DNA of 64,000 nucleotides from Gallibacter pasteurianus_A. Its GTDB lineage: Bacteria > Bacillota > Clostridia > Peptostreptococcales > Anaerovoracaceae. Made by a program: the position numbers and the translations under genes. The stretch is from NCBI GenBank assembly GCA_963596005.1, contig CAVBJF010000001.1:1-64000 (forward strand), in the 5' to 3' direction. The notes beneath the pieces are model-generated. The model had not been told where the DNA came from. It made no database searches and worked only from the letters and a program-made list of their open reading frames with translations. Positions within the stretch are counted from its first letter, which is position 1; the number at the start of each line of letters is the position of its first letter. Positions 43,186-51,690 of the stretch are shown in pieces.

Positions 43186-45075
43186 CTAGTGCATATTTTT
43201 TTTGACCTTCAATGCTCGCATCGAGTTTAGTATTGCGATAAACGCAACGCCTACATCTGCGAATACCGCTTCCCACAGATTTGCAAGTCCGAGAGCTCCA
43301 AGTATCAAAAATGCCGCCTTGATGCCAAGTGCAAATACTATGTTTTGCCTCACGATGCGGAGAGTTCTCTTTGATATACCGATGGCTGTCGCAATCTTAG
43401 GAAGCTTGTCATCCATTATAACAACATCTGCTGCCTCTATTGCCGCATCACTGCCAAGACCGCCCATAGCTATACCAACATCTACCCTCGAAAGCACCGG
43501 TGCATCATTTATACCGTCTCCTACGAACGCCACTGCATTTTTTCTCCTACCGTTATTTATTTCCTCATGTATTATTTCTTCTATTTTATCAACCTTGTCC
43601 CCTGGAAGAAGCTGTGCGTATACCTTGTCAACACCAACCTCCCGGGCAACTTTTTGTGCGATACTATCCATATCGCCTGTGAGCATCACAAGCTTGCCTA
43701 TACCAATTTGCTTTAGCATGTTCATCGCTTCTTTTGATTCCGGCTTTATCTCATCTGTTATGAGAATGTATCCGAGGTATTGACCGCGCTTTGCGACATG
43801 CACGATAGTGCCAAGCTCATCTGTTGCAGGAATTTCAACTTCTGCAAGCTCTCCGATTTTGGCATTACCTACAAAAATCTCCTCGCCGTCTATTGTCGCT
43901 CTAATGCCCTTCCCACTAAAATCCTTTGTGTCGCTTACCTGTGTACTGTCAAGCTCTCCGTTTCCTGTTTTATATGCACTTTTCAGAGACTGTGCGATAG
44001 GATGCTTAGAAAAGCTTTCCGCAAGTGCGGCCACTCTAAGGATGTCGGCTTCATCTGAAAACGGCACTACCTTAGTTACCGTAAAATTCCCCTTTGTAAT
44101 AGTTCCTGTTTTATCGAAAACCACCGTATCTATCTTTGAGAGAGTTTCCATAAAATTGCTGCCCTTAACAAGTATGCCCTCTTTTGCGGCACCGCCTATA
44201 CCTCCAAAAAATCCGAGTGGCACAGATATGACAAGTGCACATGGGCACGATATTACAAGGAATGTGCAGGCTCTGATTATCCATTCCTTAAAGCCAAGCA
44301 TGCTGCCGAGAAGTGGTGGTAATATAGCAAGCACAAGTGCACCTATGACAACGATAGGTGTGTAGTATCTAGCAAATTTTGTAATGAAATTTTCGGTTTT
44401 TGCTTTCCTGCTGCTCGCATTTTCTACAAGCTCTAAAATCTTTGAAACCGTTGATTCCTCAAAGCCTTTTGTTGTCCTAACTTCTAAAAGCCCGTCTCTG
44501 TTTATAAATCCGCTCAAGATCTCTTCTCCCTCACCGATTTTTCGCGGAACGGATTCGCCTGTAAGCGCCGATGTATCAAGGTAGCTTTCGCCCTTTACGA
44601 CAACACCGTCAATAGCAACCTTTTCTCCCGGTTTAACGACTATGAGCTCTCCTATCTCCACCTCTTCGGGATCTACCGTTATGATCTCTCCGTCCCTTTT
44701 AACATTTGCATAATCAGGCCTTATATCCATCAGCTCGGTAATGGATGTCCTCGATTTACCTACAGCATACTGTTGGAACCATTCTCCTATTTGATAGAGG
44801 AGCATTACCATAGCGCCCTCAGGTATTTCCCCTGTGCCAAACGCCGCAAATGTTGCAATCGTCATCAAAAAGTTTTCATCAAAAACCTGCCCATGGCCGA
44901 TGTTTCTTATCGCCCTTAGTATGATGTCATATCCTGCAACAATATATGCTGCCAAAAGAAATGGTATCGCCATATCAAAGCCTTTATAATCAGGAAAAGG
45001 CACCAACATACCCATTGCAAAAAGTATGACGGCAATTATTATACGCCTTAAGTCTCTTTTTAGCTTTTTGTTCAT
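43186..45075 (-). CDS. heavy-metal P-type ATPase (P1B, Zn/Cd/Pb type)
   Basis: 629 residues. Exports a soft or borderline divalent metal. Intact cycle motifs: TGES (SALTGESVPRK), SCPCALVIS in helix 6, DKTGTITKG phosphorylation site, HP locus (SKHPIAQS) and GDGINDAPVL. It has no N-terminal HMA domain; that domain is a separate 72-residue protein encoded just upstream. ATG at 45075 has GGAGGAG. Zinc or cadmium is inferred from the CPC type and the zinc-type ArsR sensor divergent from it. Confidence 0.94.
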   Translation of the reverse strand: MNKKLKRDLRRIIIAVILFAMGMLVPFPDYKGFDMAIPFLLAAYIVAGYDIILRAIRNIGHGQVFDENFLMTIATFAAFGTGEIPEGAMVMLLYQIGEWFQQYAVGKSRTSITELMDIRPDYANVKRDGEIITVDPEEVEIGELIVVKPGEKVAIDGVVVKGESYLDTSALTGESVPRKIGEGEEILSGFINRDGLLEVRTTKGFEESTVSKILELVENASSRKAKTENFITKFARYYTPIVVIGALVLAILPPLLGSMLGFKEWIIRACTFLVISCPCALVISVPLGFFGGIGGAAKEGILVKGSNFMETLSKIDTVVFDKTGTITKGNFTVTKVVPFSDEADILRVAALAESFSKHPIAQSLKSAYKTGNGELDSTQVSDTKDFSGKGIRATIDGEEIFVGNAKIGELAEVEIPATDELGTIVHVAKRGQYLGYILITDEIKPESKEAMNMLKQIGIGKLVMLTGDMDSIAQKVAREVGVDKVYAQLLPGDKVDKIEEIIHEEINNGRRKNAVAFVGDGINDAPVLSRVDVGIAMGGLGSDAAIEAADVVIMDDKLPKIATAIGISKRTLRIVRQNIVFALGIKAAFLILGALGLANLWEAVFADVGVAFIAILNSMRALKVKKNMH

Positions 45076-45103
45076 AATCTCCTCCAAAGCTCCTTAGATA
45101 CAG

Positions 45104-45322
45104 CTATCTAACTATCTGGCAGTCAGGCTCAATCTTTTTGCAAACCTTTACGATCTCGTCTAATATTTCATCGAATCTCGCATCGTCTGCATTAAGCTTC
45201 ATTTTTTGTGTCATAAAGTTAAAGTTTACTTCTTTTACTCCGTCGATTTTCGCTGACGCCGCTTCCATCTTTGCCGCACAGTTTGCACAATCTAAGTCGA
45301 TCAATTTGAATGTCTTTTTCAT
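45104..45322 (-). CDS. HMA-domain metal chaperone
   Basis: 72 residues, one ferredoxin-like HMA domain with metal site DCANCAAKM near the N terminus. It is the piece normally fused to the front of CadA/ZntA ATPases and probably feeds the ATPase encoded 28 bp downstream. ATG at 45322 chosen for the GGAGGAAATAAA before it. Confidence 0.92.
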   Translation of the reverse strand: MKKTFKLIDLDCANCAAKMEAASAKIDGVKEVNFNFMTQKMKLNADDARFDEILDEIVKVCKKIEPDCQIVR

Positions 45323-45391
45323 TTTATTTCCTCCATTCTGCAGCAATCGCCACAATCATTTCTGTTTTTAACATCTTCTTATTTTATTAAA

Positions 45392-45499
45392 TGAACAACT
45401 ATTCATATATAATATACCCAGATTATATATGAATAATCATTCAAATGTCAATATGCTCTATAAAATTTTTTGACATTTATTCAATTATTCATATATAAT
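45392..45499. promoter_or_regulatory. divergent metal-efflux promoters with ArsR operators
   Basis: Minus strand: TTGACA (45446-45451), 18-bp spacer, TATAAT (45422-45427), for the HMA/ATPase pair. Plus strand: TTGACA (45470-45475), 18-bp spacer, TATAAT (45494-45499), for the ArsR gene. Both spacers end in the same ATTATTCATA run before the -10. TGAA-N6-TTCA dyads lie at 45392-45405 and about 45430-45443, as in SmtB/ArsR operators, so the repressor would sit between -35 and -10. Confidence 0.8.
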
Positions 45500-45517
45500 T
45501 GATACAGAGGTGATTCC

Positions 45518-45874
45518 ATGAACGAAAATAAGAGTGTTTCTCAGCCTGTAAATAAAGACTTGGCGGATTTAATAAGAAAAAAATTTCCGACAGATGACGA
45601 TGTCTATCTTCTGTCGGAATTCTTCAAGGTTATGGGGGACGGTACGAGATTAAAAATTTTGATCGCACTCATCCATAATGAATTTTGCGTCGGAGATATT
45701 GCTTATATGCTCAATATGTCGCAATCTGCGGTTTCTCACCAGCTTAGAGTTTTAAAGAATGCAAAGCTTGTTAGAGCTCGCCGTGACGGTCGCATGATAT
45801 ATTATTCGCTTGACGATGACCATATAAAGGACATTCTCGACGAATCTATGACTCACGTGATCGATTGTGAATAG
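45518..45874 (+). CDS. ArsR/SmtB-family zinc-type metal sensor
   Basis: 118 residues, winged helix with recognition region AYMLNMSQSAVSHQLRVLKNAKL. The C-terminal helix (DDHIKDILDESMTHVID) carries D-x-H-x10-H-x2-D, the alpha-5 metal site of SmtB/CzrA zinc sensors. A lone Cys in EFCVGD stands where CadC has two, so an alpha-3N cadmium site looks incomplete. It should repress itself and the divergent efflux genes until zinc binds. Its stop abuts that of alr. Confidence 0.93.
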   Translation: MNENKSVSQPVNKDLADLIRKKFPTDDDVYLLSEFFKVMGDGTRLKILIALIHNEFCVGDIAYMLNMSQSAVSHQLRVLKNAKLVRARRDGRMIYYSLDDDHIKDILDESMTHVIDCE

Positions 45875-47023
45875 CTATTTTACATATACTTTTGGCAATC
45901 GCCTGCCAAATGCGCATAAAATTTCATAACTTATCGTTCCCACTTTAGTCGCAATATCATCTGCGGCTATTTCATTTTTACCATCGCTTCCCATGACGAT
46001 TACTTCATCAAGGAGCTTAACTCCGGGAATATCTGTTACATCAACCATGCACTGATCCATGCAAATGCGTCCGATTATAGGAGCTTTTTTGCCATGTATA
46101 AGCACCTGCGCATCAGGGCCATATGTCCTAGGAAGTCCATCTGCATACCCCAGAGAAAGCGTTGCTACAAGTGTCGGTCTTGTTGCTATGAAATTGCACC
46201 CGTAACTGCACGGATATCCTACAGGGACTTTCTTTAAATGTATGATGTTTGCCTTTACAGACATCACCGGTTTTATATCGAGAAGATCCCTATCACTATT
46301 TTTTGACGGATAACAGCCATAAAGGATTATGCCCGGTCTTACGGCGTCAAAATACGCTTCTTTATTTTCCATTATCGCTGCACTATTTGCAATCGTAGCT
46401 ACAGGAATAGATGCCCCTTCTTGCTTTAGCCTTGTTAAAAACTCCACATATCTCTGCTCTTGGAGCATTGCAAAGTCCGCATTTTCCGATTTTGACACAG
46501 CAAAATGCGAGAGCAGTCCTGCAATCTCTATCCCCTCAAGTTCGCTTATCTTCTCTATCTCAGAAATTGCAAAGCGAATATTTTCGTCAGCATCTACCAA
46601 ATATCCTATACGCCCCATTCCTGTATCTATGGCTATCAGAGCTTTGATAACGCCACCCTGACTTACTGCCACCTCCGAGAAAGCCCTTGCGTTTTCAAAC
46701 GAGGAGATAACAGGCGAGATATTATACTTTGCGATTTCCTCCGCGTACATGCTAGGAATAATCCCAAGTACCACGATTTCTTCAATCGCTCCTGCTTCGC
46801 GTAAAACGATAGCTTCCCTTAATGTCGCAACCGCAAAAGTATTTACGCCGTTTGCACGCATAACTTCCGCTATTTTGACAGCCCCATGTCCGTAAGCATC
46901 TGCTTTTATAACGCCTATAATCTCTGTACCCTCACCAACTTTTTCTTTTATCTTTTTTATATTATAATCTGCATTAGTTAGATTTACCTCAACCCAAGCA
47001 GACCTCAATGCCTCTTTATACAT
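45875..47023 (-). CDS. alr: alanine racemase
   Basis: 383 residues. PLP enzyme making D-alanine for peptidoglycan. PLP lysine in VIKADAYGHG (about 42), VDTGMGRIGYL-type segment (IDTGMGRIGYL), and catalytic Tyr in SLGYADGLPR plus GRICMDQCMVD. ATG at 47023 chosen: AAAGGAGG 6 bp upstream; an in-frame codon 8 residues earlier precedes that SD. Converges with the ArsR gene with no gap. Confidence 0.95.
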   Translation of the reverse strand: MYKEALRSAWVEVNLTNADYNIKKIKEKVGEGTEIIGVIKADAYGHGAVKIAEVMRANGVNTFAVATLREAIVLREAGAIEEIVVLGIIPSMYAEEIAKYNISPVISSFENARAFSEVAVSQGGVIKALIAIDTGMGRIGYLVDADENIRFAISEIEKISELEGIEIAGLLSHFAVSKSENADFAMLQEQRYVEFLTRLKQEGASIPVATIANSAAIMENKEAYFDAVRPGIILYGCYPSKNSDRDLLDIKPVMSVKANIIHLKKVPVGYPCSYGCNFIATRPTLVATLSLGYADGLPRTYGPDAQVLIHGKKAPIIGRICMDQCMVDVTDIPGVKLLDEVIVMGSDGKNEIAADDIATKVGTISYEILCAFGRRLPKVYVK

Positions 47024-47067
47024 ATTGCCTCCTTTTTCTCCGCACAATTATACCATTTGCAAAACAA

Positions 47068-47094
47068 AAAAAGCAATGTCTCGCACTGCTTTTT
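47068..47094 (-). terminator. terminator after the small NrdD-tail-like gene
   Basis: 11-bp stem AAAAAGCAGTG/CATTGCTTTTT on the minus strand with a 5-base loop and a T run, between the 95-residue gene and alr. Confidence 0.8.
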
Positions 47095-47145
47095 CCGATT
47101 TTAAGCTTTTTTGTTATTTTGCTGCAAGCAAAGCTCCTTCATATT

Positions 47146-47433
47146 TTAGAGCATTTCTGCCTCACAAGTAGGCTCCACAGACATATGCTTTACTCTATCC
47201 CTTTCCTCTGCCGACTTCGCATTGTTCCAATGGTCCATTGTACCTACAAGGTAGCCTGTTATCCTCCTGATCCTTTCGATCTTTACAGGCTCAAACTTGT
47301 AATCAAGATCTACATAATCACCGTCGATATTTATATCAAGGGATTCCAATTTTCTGTTATATTTTTCTTGCAGATAATCTACATAATTTTGCGCTTCTTT
47401 AGGATCTGCATTTCCTGTTATATTTACATACAT
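47146..47433 (-). CDS. small protein resembling the C-terminal tail of anaerobic RNR (NrdD)
   Basis: 95 residues, no signal or membrane segment. The middle, RITGYLVGTMDHWNNAKSAE, followed by RDRVKH, matches the segment at the end of class III ribonucleotide reductase NrdD (R-[IV]-T-G-Y...W-N-x2-K-x2-E-x2-D-R). It lacks the rest of NrdD, including the glycyl-radical loop and zinc cysteines. Similar stand-alone proteins get the NrdD name in Firmicutes genomes, but a reductase activity is impossible at this size. Own terminator downstream; SD GGGAGG. Confidence 0.7.
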   Translation of the reverse strand: MYVNITGNADPKEAQNYVDYLQEKYNRKLESLDINIDGDYVDLDYKFEPVKIERIRRITGYLVGTMDHWNNAKSAEERDRVKHMSVEPTCEAEML

Positions 47434-47542
47434 TGTGTCTACCTCCCCTTTTTTTACTCTTTTAATACTACATATAGTATTATAGCGAGTTCGCTTTAAA
47501 ATAGCAAGGGTTTTTTATAAAACTGAATTCACAACTTCTCCA

Positions 47543-48916
47543 TTATAACTCCCTACGCCCAATCACACACAGTCCTACACCTGTAACAAGTGTCGAAAGT
47601 ACGACTGTTACAAGCAGACCAAGCCTTGCCTCATCACCTGTCTTTGATGCGTTTGCATTCGCATTTTTTGTGATTTTTACAGTTTTCTTTACAAGTCTCT
47701 TAGTTTCTCCGTTTTTATCCGCACCGTCTGTACCATCTGCGCCATCCTTATCTGTTCCCCAAGTTATTTCCTGTGGCTCTGAAGCGTAGTCTGTAAGATT
47801 TGCCTCGTTTACGTCCTCCGCAATAGCATACACCTTATATCCCTCAGGCAGATCCTGCGGAAGCGTAAACTTAGCAACGCCTGACTTGCTATCGTTAGCA
47901 TCCGCCAGCTTGCCATAATAAAGCACTTCGCCTATATCGGATGCGTCACTACTATCGGTTGTTATTTTTCCCGTCGTAATAACTAGCGAAATCTGCGATA
48001 CCGCCGTGTTTACATCACTATCGGTATATGTATATGGCACGCTTATTTCGTTTCCTTCTATAGTGCATTTTTTCACCGTAATAGTCTTGCCTGTGTCTAT
48101 AAGCGTTGCTTTCCACTCTCGCGCTGTCGAAATTTCTATCTTATCCAATGTACCAACATCGCTACCCTTTGACTGTCCGTTAGCGGATGTAAATAAAACG
48201 GTTTGCCACTTTAGATTTGCTGCAGGAGCAACCCCACCGTTTACATTATATACAAAATTAGCATTGTGAAGCATCCCCGTAGGCGTTACACCTCCCACGC
48301 GGTTAGTATAATTTGTGTTTGCTGAGCGTATCCACCACCAGCCGGCGATACCATTTTTTATTCTCGCCTTGTCATCCTTATATAATATATTTGCCTCGCT
48401 TGCTGTAAGCAAAAATGATTTATTGTCGATGCTTTGATCATCTCTATAGTTATATGGGCTTATACTGTACTGGCCTGCTTCCAGTGTTGTATCCGCCAAG
48501 CTTGCCAGCTCTTTAGCGGAAAACATATCACCGCTTGCTCCCTTGCCATCTTTAAGATACCCTCTTATTTCGCTGTCTTTATAGCTTTGCGTATTTGCAT
48601 CAAACTGCGCTTTGAAAAGTGTCTTGTCGCTGTCTATCAGCATTTTACCGTCTTCATTTTTTAATACCCTGTATCTTGTCGCATTTCCGTCGTACGAGCC
48701 GTAATACAGATAATTGCCGTCTGCTTCATTCCAGCCACCATTGACGACTTTGATTTTGGCAGCTCCTATGTTTATAGCTTTAAGTGCTTCATTTGCCGTA
48801 TCGTTCGCACTTGCCCGCTCTGTTAAAACCGGCGACATACTCATAACAACTGCAAGCACAGTTGCAAGCATTGTTAAAAAAATACATTTTACTCTTTTTC
48901 GTTCAGTCTTTACCAA
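47543..48916 (-). CDS. secreted DUF6273-like surface protein
   Basis: 457 residues. Signal peptide to about residue 37 (ERASA cut site), a DUF6273-like region (about 60-235: YGSYDGNATRYRVL, LLTASEANILY, GWWWIRSAN), a second beta region, an Asp/Gly-rich stretch (GADGTDGADKNG), and a C-terminal anchor: KTGDEA, a hydrophobic helix and RREL. The anchor looks like a sortase signal but lacks the LP of LPxTG. TTG start with a purine-rich upstream run. Function unknown; probably displayed on the cell. Confidence 0.75.
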   Translation of the reverse strand: MVKTERKRVKCIFLTMLATVLAVVMSMSPVLTERASANDTANEALKAINIGAAKIKVVNGGWNEADGNYLYYGSYDGNATRYRVLKNEDGKMLIDSDKTLFKAQFDANTQSYKDSEIRGYLKDGKGASGDMFSAKELASLADTTLEAGQYSISPYNYRDDQSIDNKSFLLTASEANILYKDDKARIKNGIAGWWWIRSANTNYTNRVGGVTPTGMLHNANFVYNVNGGVAPAANLKWQTVLFTSANGQSKGSDVGTLDKIEISTAREWKATLIDTGKTITVKKCTIEGNEISVPYTYTDSDVNTAVSQISLVITTGKITTDSSDASDIGEVLYYGKLADANDSKSGVAKFTLPQDLPEGYKVYAIAEDVNEANLTDYASEPQEITWGTDKDGADGTDGADKNGETKRLVKKTVKITKNANANASKTGDEARLGLLVTVVLSTLVTGVGLCVIGRREL

Positions 48917-48976
48917 TTCTCTTTCCCTTCTTCAGTAATCCATTTAGCTTTTTATGTCTTTTCTCACTTTTTACTG

Positions 48977-49807
48977 TTATTTATAAAGGCTCCGCAAAAG
49001 CTCGATTTCCTTTTTATATCCATCAAGCTCGTTTGGCGTTTCGAGTATAAACGGTATGCCCTGCAATTTCGCGTGATTTATGATTTTCGCAAAAGTTTCT
49101 ACGCCGAGATAGCCCTCGCCTATTTTTTCGTGTCTGTCTTTGTGTGCAGACAGCGGATTTTTCGAATCGTTTAGATGCATCGCCTTTAAATATTTCAATC
49201 CTACCCTTTTGTCAAATTCCTCAAGCACGCCATCCAAATTTTCTTTTACATCATAGCCTCCGTCACTGATATGACAGCTGTCGAGGCAAACTCCTATCTT
49301 GTCCTTTAACTCAACTCCGTCTATGATTTGCTTTAGCTCTTCAAAGGTCGAACCTATCTCGCTACCTTTTCCGGCCATGCTTTCCAGCAAAACCGTTGTT
49401 GTTTGCTCAGGCGTAAGAATATTATTTAAAAGCTCGCAAATGAGAGAAATCCCTTTTTCTACGCCCTGTCCCGTATGTGAGCCCGGGTGAAAGTTGTAAT
49501 AGTTATTTGGCGTGTATTCCATTTTTTCAAGATCCTCTTTCATCGCTATATGCGCAAAATCTCTGACCTTTTGCGTTGCCGAGCAGGGATTTAAAGTATA
49601 TGGCGCATGTGCAACTAATTTCCCAAAGCCCTTGCCCTCTATTTTTTCGTAAAATCTTTTTATGTCCTCCGGATCTACAGCCTTTGATTTGCCACCTCTC
49701 GGATTTCTTGTAAAGAAAGCAAATGTGTTTGCTCCTATTGAGAGTGCCTGATCTGCCATATTTTCATAGCCTTGTGCCGCTGATATGTGACATCCTAAAT
49801 ACAACAT
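48977..49807 (-). CDS. nfo: endonuclease IV
   Basis: 276 residues, cytosolic AP endonuclease of base-excision repair. TIM-barrel with metal residues in LGCHISAAQG, NFHPGSHTGQG, LLESMAGKGSEIG, CLDSCHISDGGYD and HLNDSKNPLSAHKDRHEKIGEG, all family signatures. SD AAGGGG. Confidence 0.96.
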   Translation of the reverse strand: MLYLGCHISAAQGYENMADQALSIGANTFAFFTRNPRGGKSKAVDPEDIKRFYEKIEGKGFGKLVAHAPYTLNPCSATQKVRDFAHIAMKEDLEKMEYTPNNYYNFHPGSHTGQGVEKGISLICELLNNILTPEQTTTVLLESMAGKGSEIGSTFEELKQIIDGVELKDKIGVCLDSCHISDGGYDVKENLDGVLEEFDKRVGLKYLKAMHLNDSKNPLSAHKDRHEKIGEGYLGVETFAKIINHAKLQGIPFILETPNELDGYKKEIELLRSLYK

Positions 49808-49832
49808 TTGTTGCCCCTTTCATTTTAAAATA

Positions 49833-50285
49833 CTATTTGTTGTTCTCAATCTCCGATGCACAGCAAGGACACTTGATCGCATCTATATGTATTTGCGATT
49901 TGCAATACGGACATTCCTTTGTCTCTACAACCTCCCCGTCTGCTTGCGTATAGCCACGAAGACGATTTATTCCGCGCACAACTAAAAAAATCGAAAAGGC
50001 TATTATCAAAAACTGTACAACGGTCTGTATGAAGCTTCCGTATGCGACAACCGATGTCGCTTCTTTTGCTTGTGTCAGTGTATCATAGTGCTTACCGTCT
50101 AAAGCGATAAACAAATTGGAAAAATCTATCTTGCCCGTTATAAGGCTGATTATCGGCATTATGATATCCTGCACTATCGAATTGACAATACCGCTAAACG
50201 CAGAGCCGACAACAACGCCGACCGCCATGTCCATAACATTGCCACGCATAATAAATTGCTTAAATTCGTCGATAAATCCCTTCAT
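49833..50285 (-). CDS. mscL: large-conductance mechanosensitive channel with C-terminal zinc ribbon
   Basis: 150 residues. MscL core with FIMRGNVMDMAVGVVVGSAF (helix 1) and a second helix at about 75-95. The last 30 residues add CPYC-x8-CPCC, a zinc-ribbon-like tail replacing the usual helical bundle end. Opens under membrane tension to release solutes. SD GGAGAGAAGG. Confidence 0.93.
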   Translation of the reverse strand: MKGFIDEFKQFIMRGNVMDMAVGVVVGSAFSGIVNSIVQDIIMPIISLITGKIDFSNLFIALDGKHYDTLTQAKEATSVVAYGSFIQTVVQFLIIAFSIFLVVRGINRLRGYTQADGEVVETKECPYCKSQIHIDAIKCPCCASEIENNK

Positions 50286-50320
50286 GTACCTTCTCTCCTT
50301 GATTTTCTCAAAATAAACTC

Positions 50321-50345
50321 AAAGTGGAGCATCCTGCCCCACTTT
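50321..50345 (-). terminator. terminator after the GNAT gene
   Basis: Minus strand 11-bp stem AAAGTGGGGCA/TGCTCCACTTT, 3-base loop, followed by TTTGAGTTTATTTT. Between the acetyltransferase gene and mscL. Confidence 0.7.
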
Positions 50346-50358
50346 TGTAGTTAAATTT

Positions 50359-50826
50359 TTATAAATATCTCATATAGAACTTGAGGTCTACAGGATGGTA
50401 TCCGACATCTGTCCATATACTATGTGCATTCTCATCCTCATAATTGCTGTGAAATTGTATCCTTTTTATATTATTATCGAGAGCATATTTTTCTACGAGT
50501 ACAAGACCTTCCTGACCATATCCGCGACCTCTCTTTTCTTTTCGAATAAAGAAATCATCAACTGTCATAGCATCTCCGTTTGACCAAATGCTAAATATTG
50601 TACTCAAGTTTGCAAAGCCTATAATCTCGCCTTCCTCTTCGAACACAAGCAAAATTATTGATGGCTCAGCAGCAAGTGCCGCATCAAACGCTTTTTCTAA
50701 ATTGATCGTTCTGTTTCCTTTTGCCTCTGTCCAAAAATCATAACCGCATAGAGTTTGATCCATAAAAGTTTTGTTCATTTCAACCCACATAGCCTTGTCC
50801 TGTGGTGTACACTTTCTCACTATCAT
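50359..50826 (-). CDS. GNAT-family N-acetyltransferase
   Basis: 155 residues, single GNAT domain. Acetyl-CoA loop in VDDFFIRKEKRGRGYGQEGLVLVEKYA (motif A, R-x2-G-x-G). Acceptor unknown. SD GGAGAAAA. Stands alone with its own terminator. Confidence 0.88.
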   Translation of the reverse strand: MIVRKCTPQDKAMWVEMNKTFMDQTLCGYDFWTEAKGNRTINLEKAFDAALAAEPSIILLVFEEEGEIIGFANLSTIFSIWSNGDAMTVDDFFIRKEKRGRGYGQEGLVLVEKYALDNNIKRIQFHSNYEDENAHSIWTDVGYHPVDLKFYMRYL

Positions 50827-50864
50827 CTTTTTTCTCCTTTGTTTGACTCGTTTAACCCCTTAAA

Positions 50865-51509
50865 TCATATTTTTTTATATGCCTCATTTGCATATCTTAT
50901 CATAATAAACTGCGCAAGTAACCCTGCTACTATTACCACAACCGCAAGTATTTTTGCAATTATGGTAGGGAATACCGAAACTGTAGGTGTTAGCATTATT
51001 GATGCTACAGTCGTTATCAGACCTACCTTCAGCACTTTGAGCCTGTCTGTTGCTAATTTTTTTTCGCCTTTTTTTGCTAAAAGCTGTGCCATCGCTATTA
51101 CTAATAAATAGTAAATCGCTAACATCGCAAGCTGCGAAATGTAATTCATAAACATCGCATATATATCGATAAAGGCTGTCGCACCGATCCCTTTTTTATA
51201 TTGCTTAAATACTAACACGATACTGAGCGCTTTTGCTACAGTTCCTACAATCGAAATCAAAAATCCCTTTCGTAGCTCTATGCGCTTGCCACTTGTTAAA
51301 AGCATGCCATATAGTACCGCCACCCATGCCAGCAGGTTAATTGCAGCATTTGTCCAAAGTAGTACCGATATATGTGCAAACTGATCTACGATACCTGTAA
51401 GTGCCGTCAGCACCGCCATAAGCGCAAGCCCTGCCAATGTGTATTTTAGCCCGTCTATGTCCCCTTGGCTTGTCTGCTGTGCACTCGTTTTTTTAGTTGC
51501 TTGTGCCAT
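50865..51509 (-). CDS. unknown multi-pass membrane protein
   Basis: 214 residues. A polar N-terminal stretch (AQATKKTSAQQTSQGD) is followed by about six hydrophobic helices (LKYTLAGLALMAVLTALTG; VLLWTNAAINLLAWVAVLYG; ISIVGTVAKALSIVLVF; the last two near the C terminus). I recognise no family. ATG at 51509 has GGAGG; the frame is open further up without a signal. It diverges from an ArsR gene across a region with a strong dyad, so it is likely under that regulator. Confidence 0.75.
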   Translation of the reverse strand: MAQATKKTSAQQTSQGDIDGLKYTLAGLALMAVLTALTGIVDQFAHISVLLWTNAAINLLAWVAVLYGMLLTSGKRIELRKGFLISIVGTVAKALSIVLVFKQYKKGIGATAFIDIYAMFMNYISQLAMLAIYYLLVIAMAQLLAKKGEKKLATDRLKVLKVGLITTVASIMLTPTVSVFPTIIAKILAVVVIVAGLLAQFIMIRYANEAYKKI

Positions 51510-51568
51510 TTTTACCTCCAAAATCAGTATTTTTATTATCACACAAAAAAAGGCTTTTTTCAATACTA

Positions 51569-51612
51569 TTGACATATTTTTAATTTTAGTGTATCGTCAA
51601 TAGGCGATACAC
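51569..51612. promoter_or_regulatory. -35 and dyad operator ahead of the second ArsR gene
   Basis: TTGACA at 51569-51574, weak -10 near 51592. A perfect 8-bp inverted repeat GTGTATCG (51589-51596) and CGATACAC (51605-51612), 8-bp spacer, covers the -10 zone and probable start. Placed for autorepression and shared control of the divergent membrane protein. Confidence 0.65.
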
Positions 51613-51690
51613 AATTTTGTCGTAAGCTATTTACAAATATGCCGAGAGCATTTCGCTCGCATTGTTTTAAATCACTGAAAGGAAACCATT

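Noticed and set aside
45875..47047. Alanine racemase start at 47047
   Set aside because: The codon lies upstream of the AAAGGAGG that serves the ATG at 47023.
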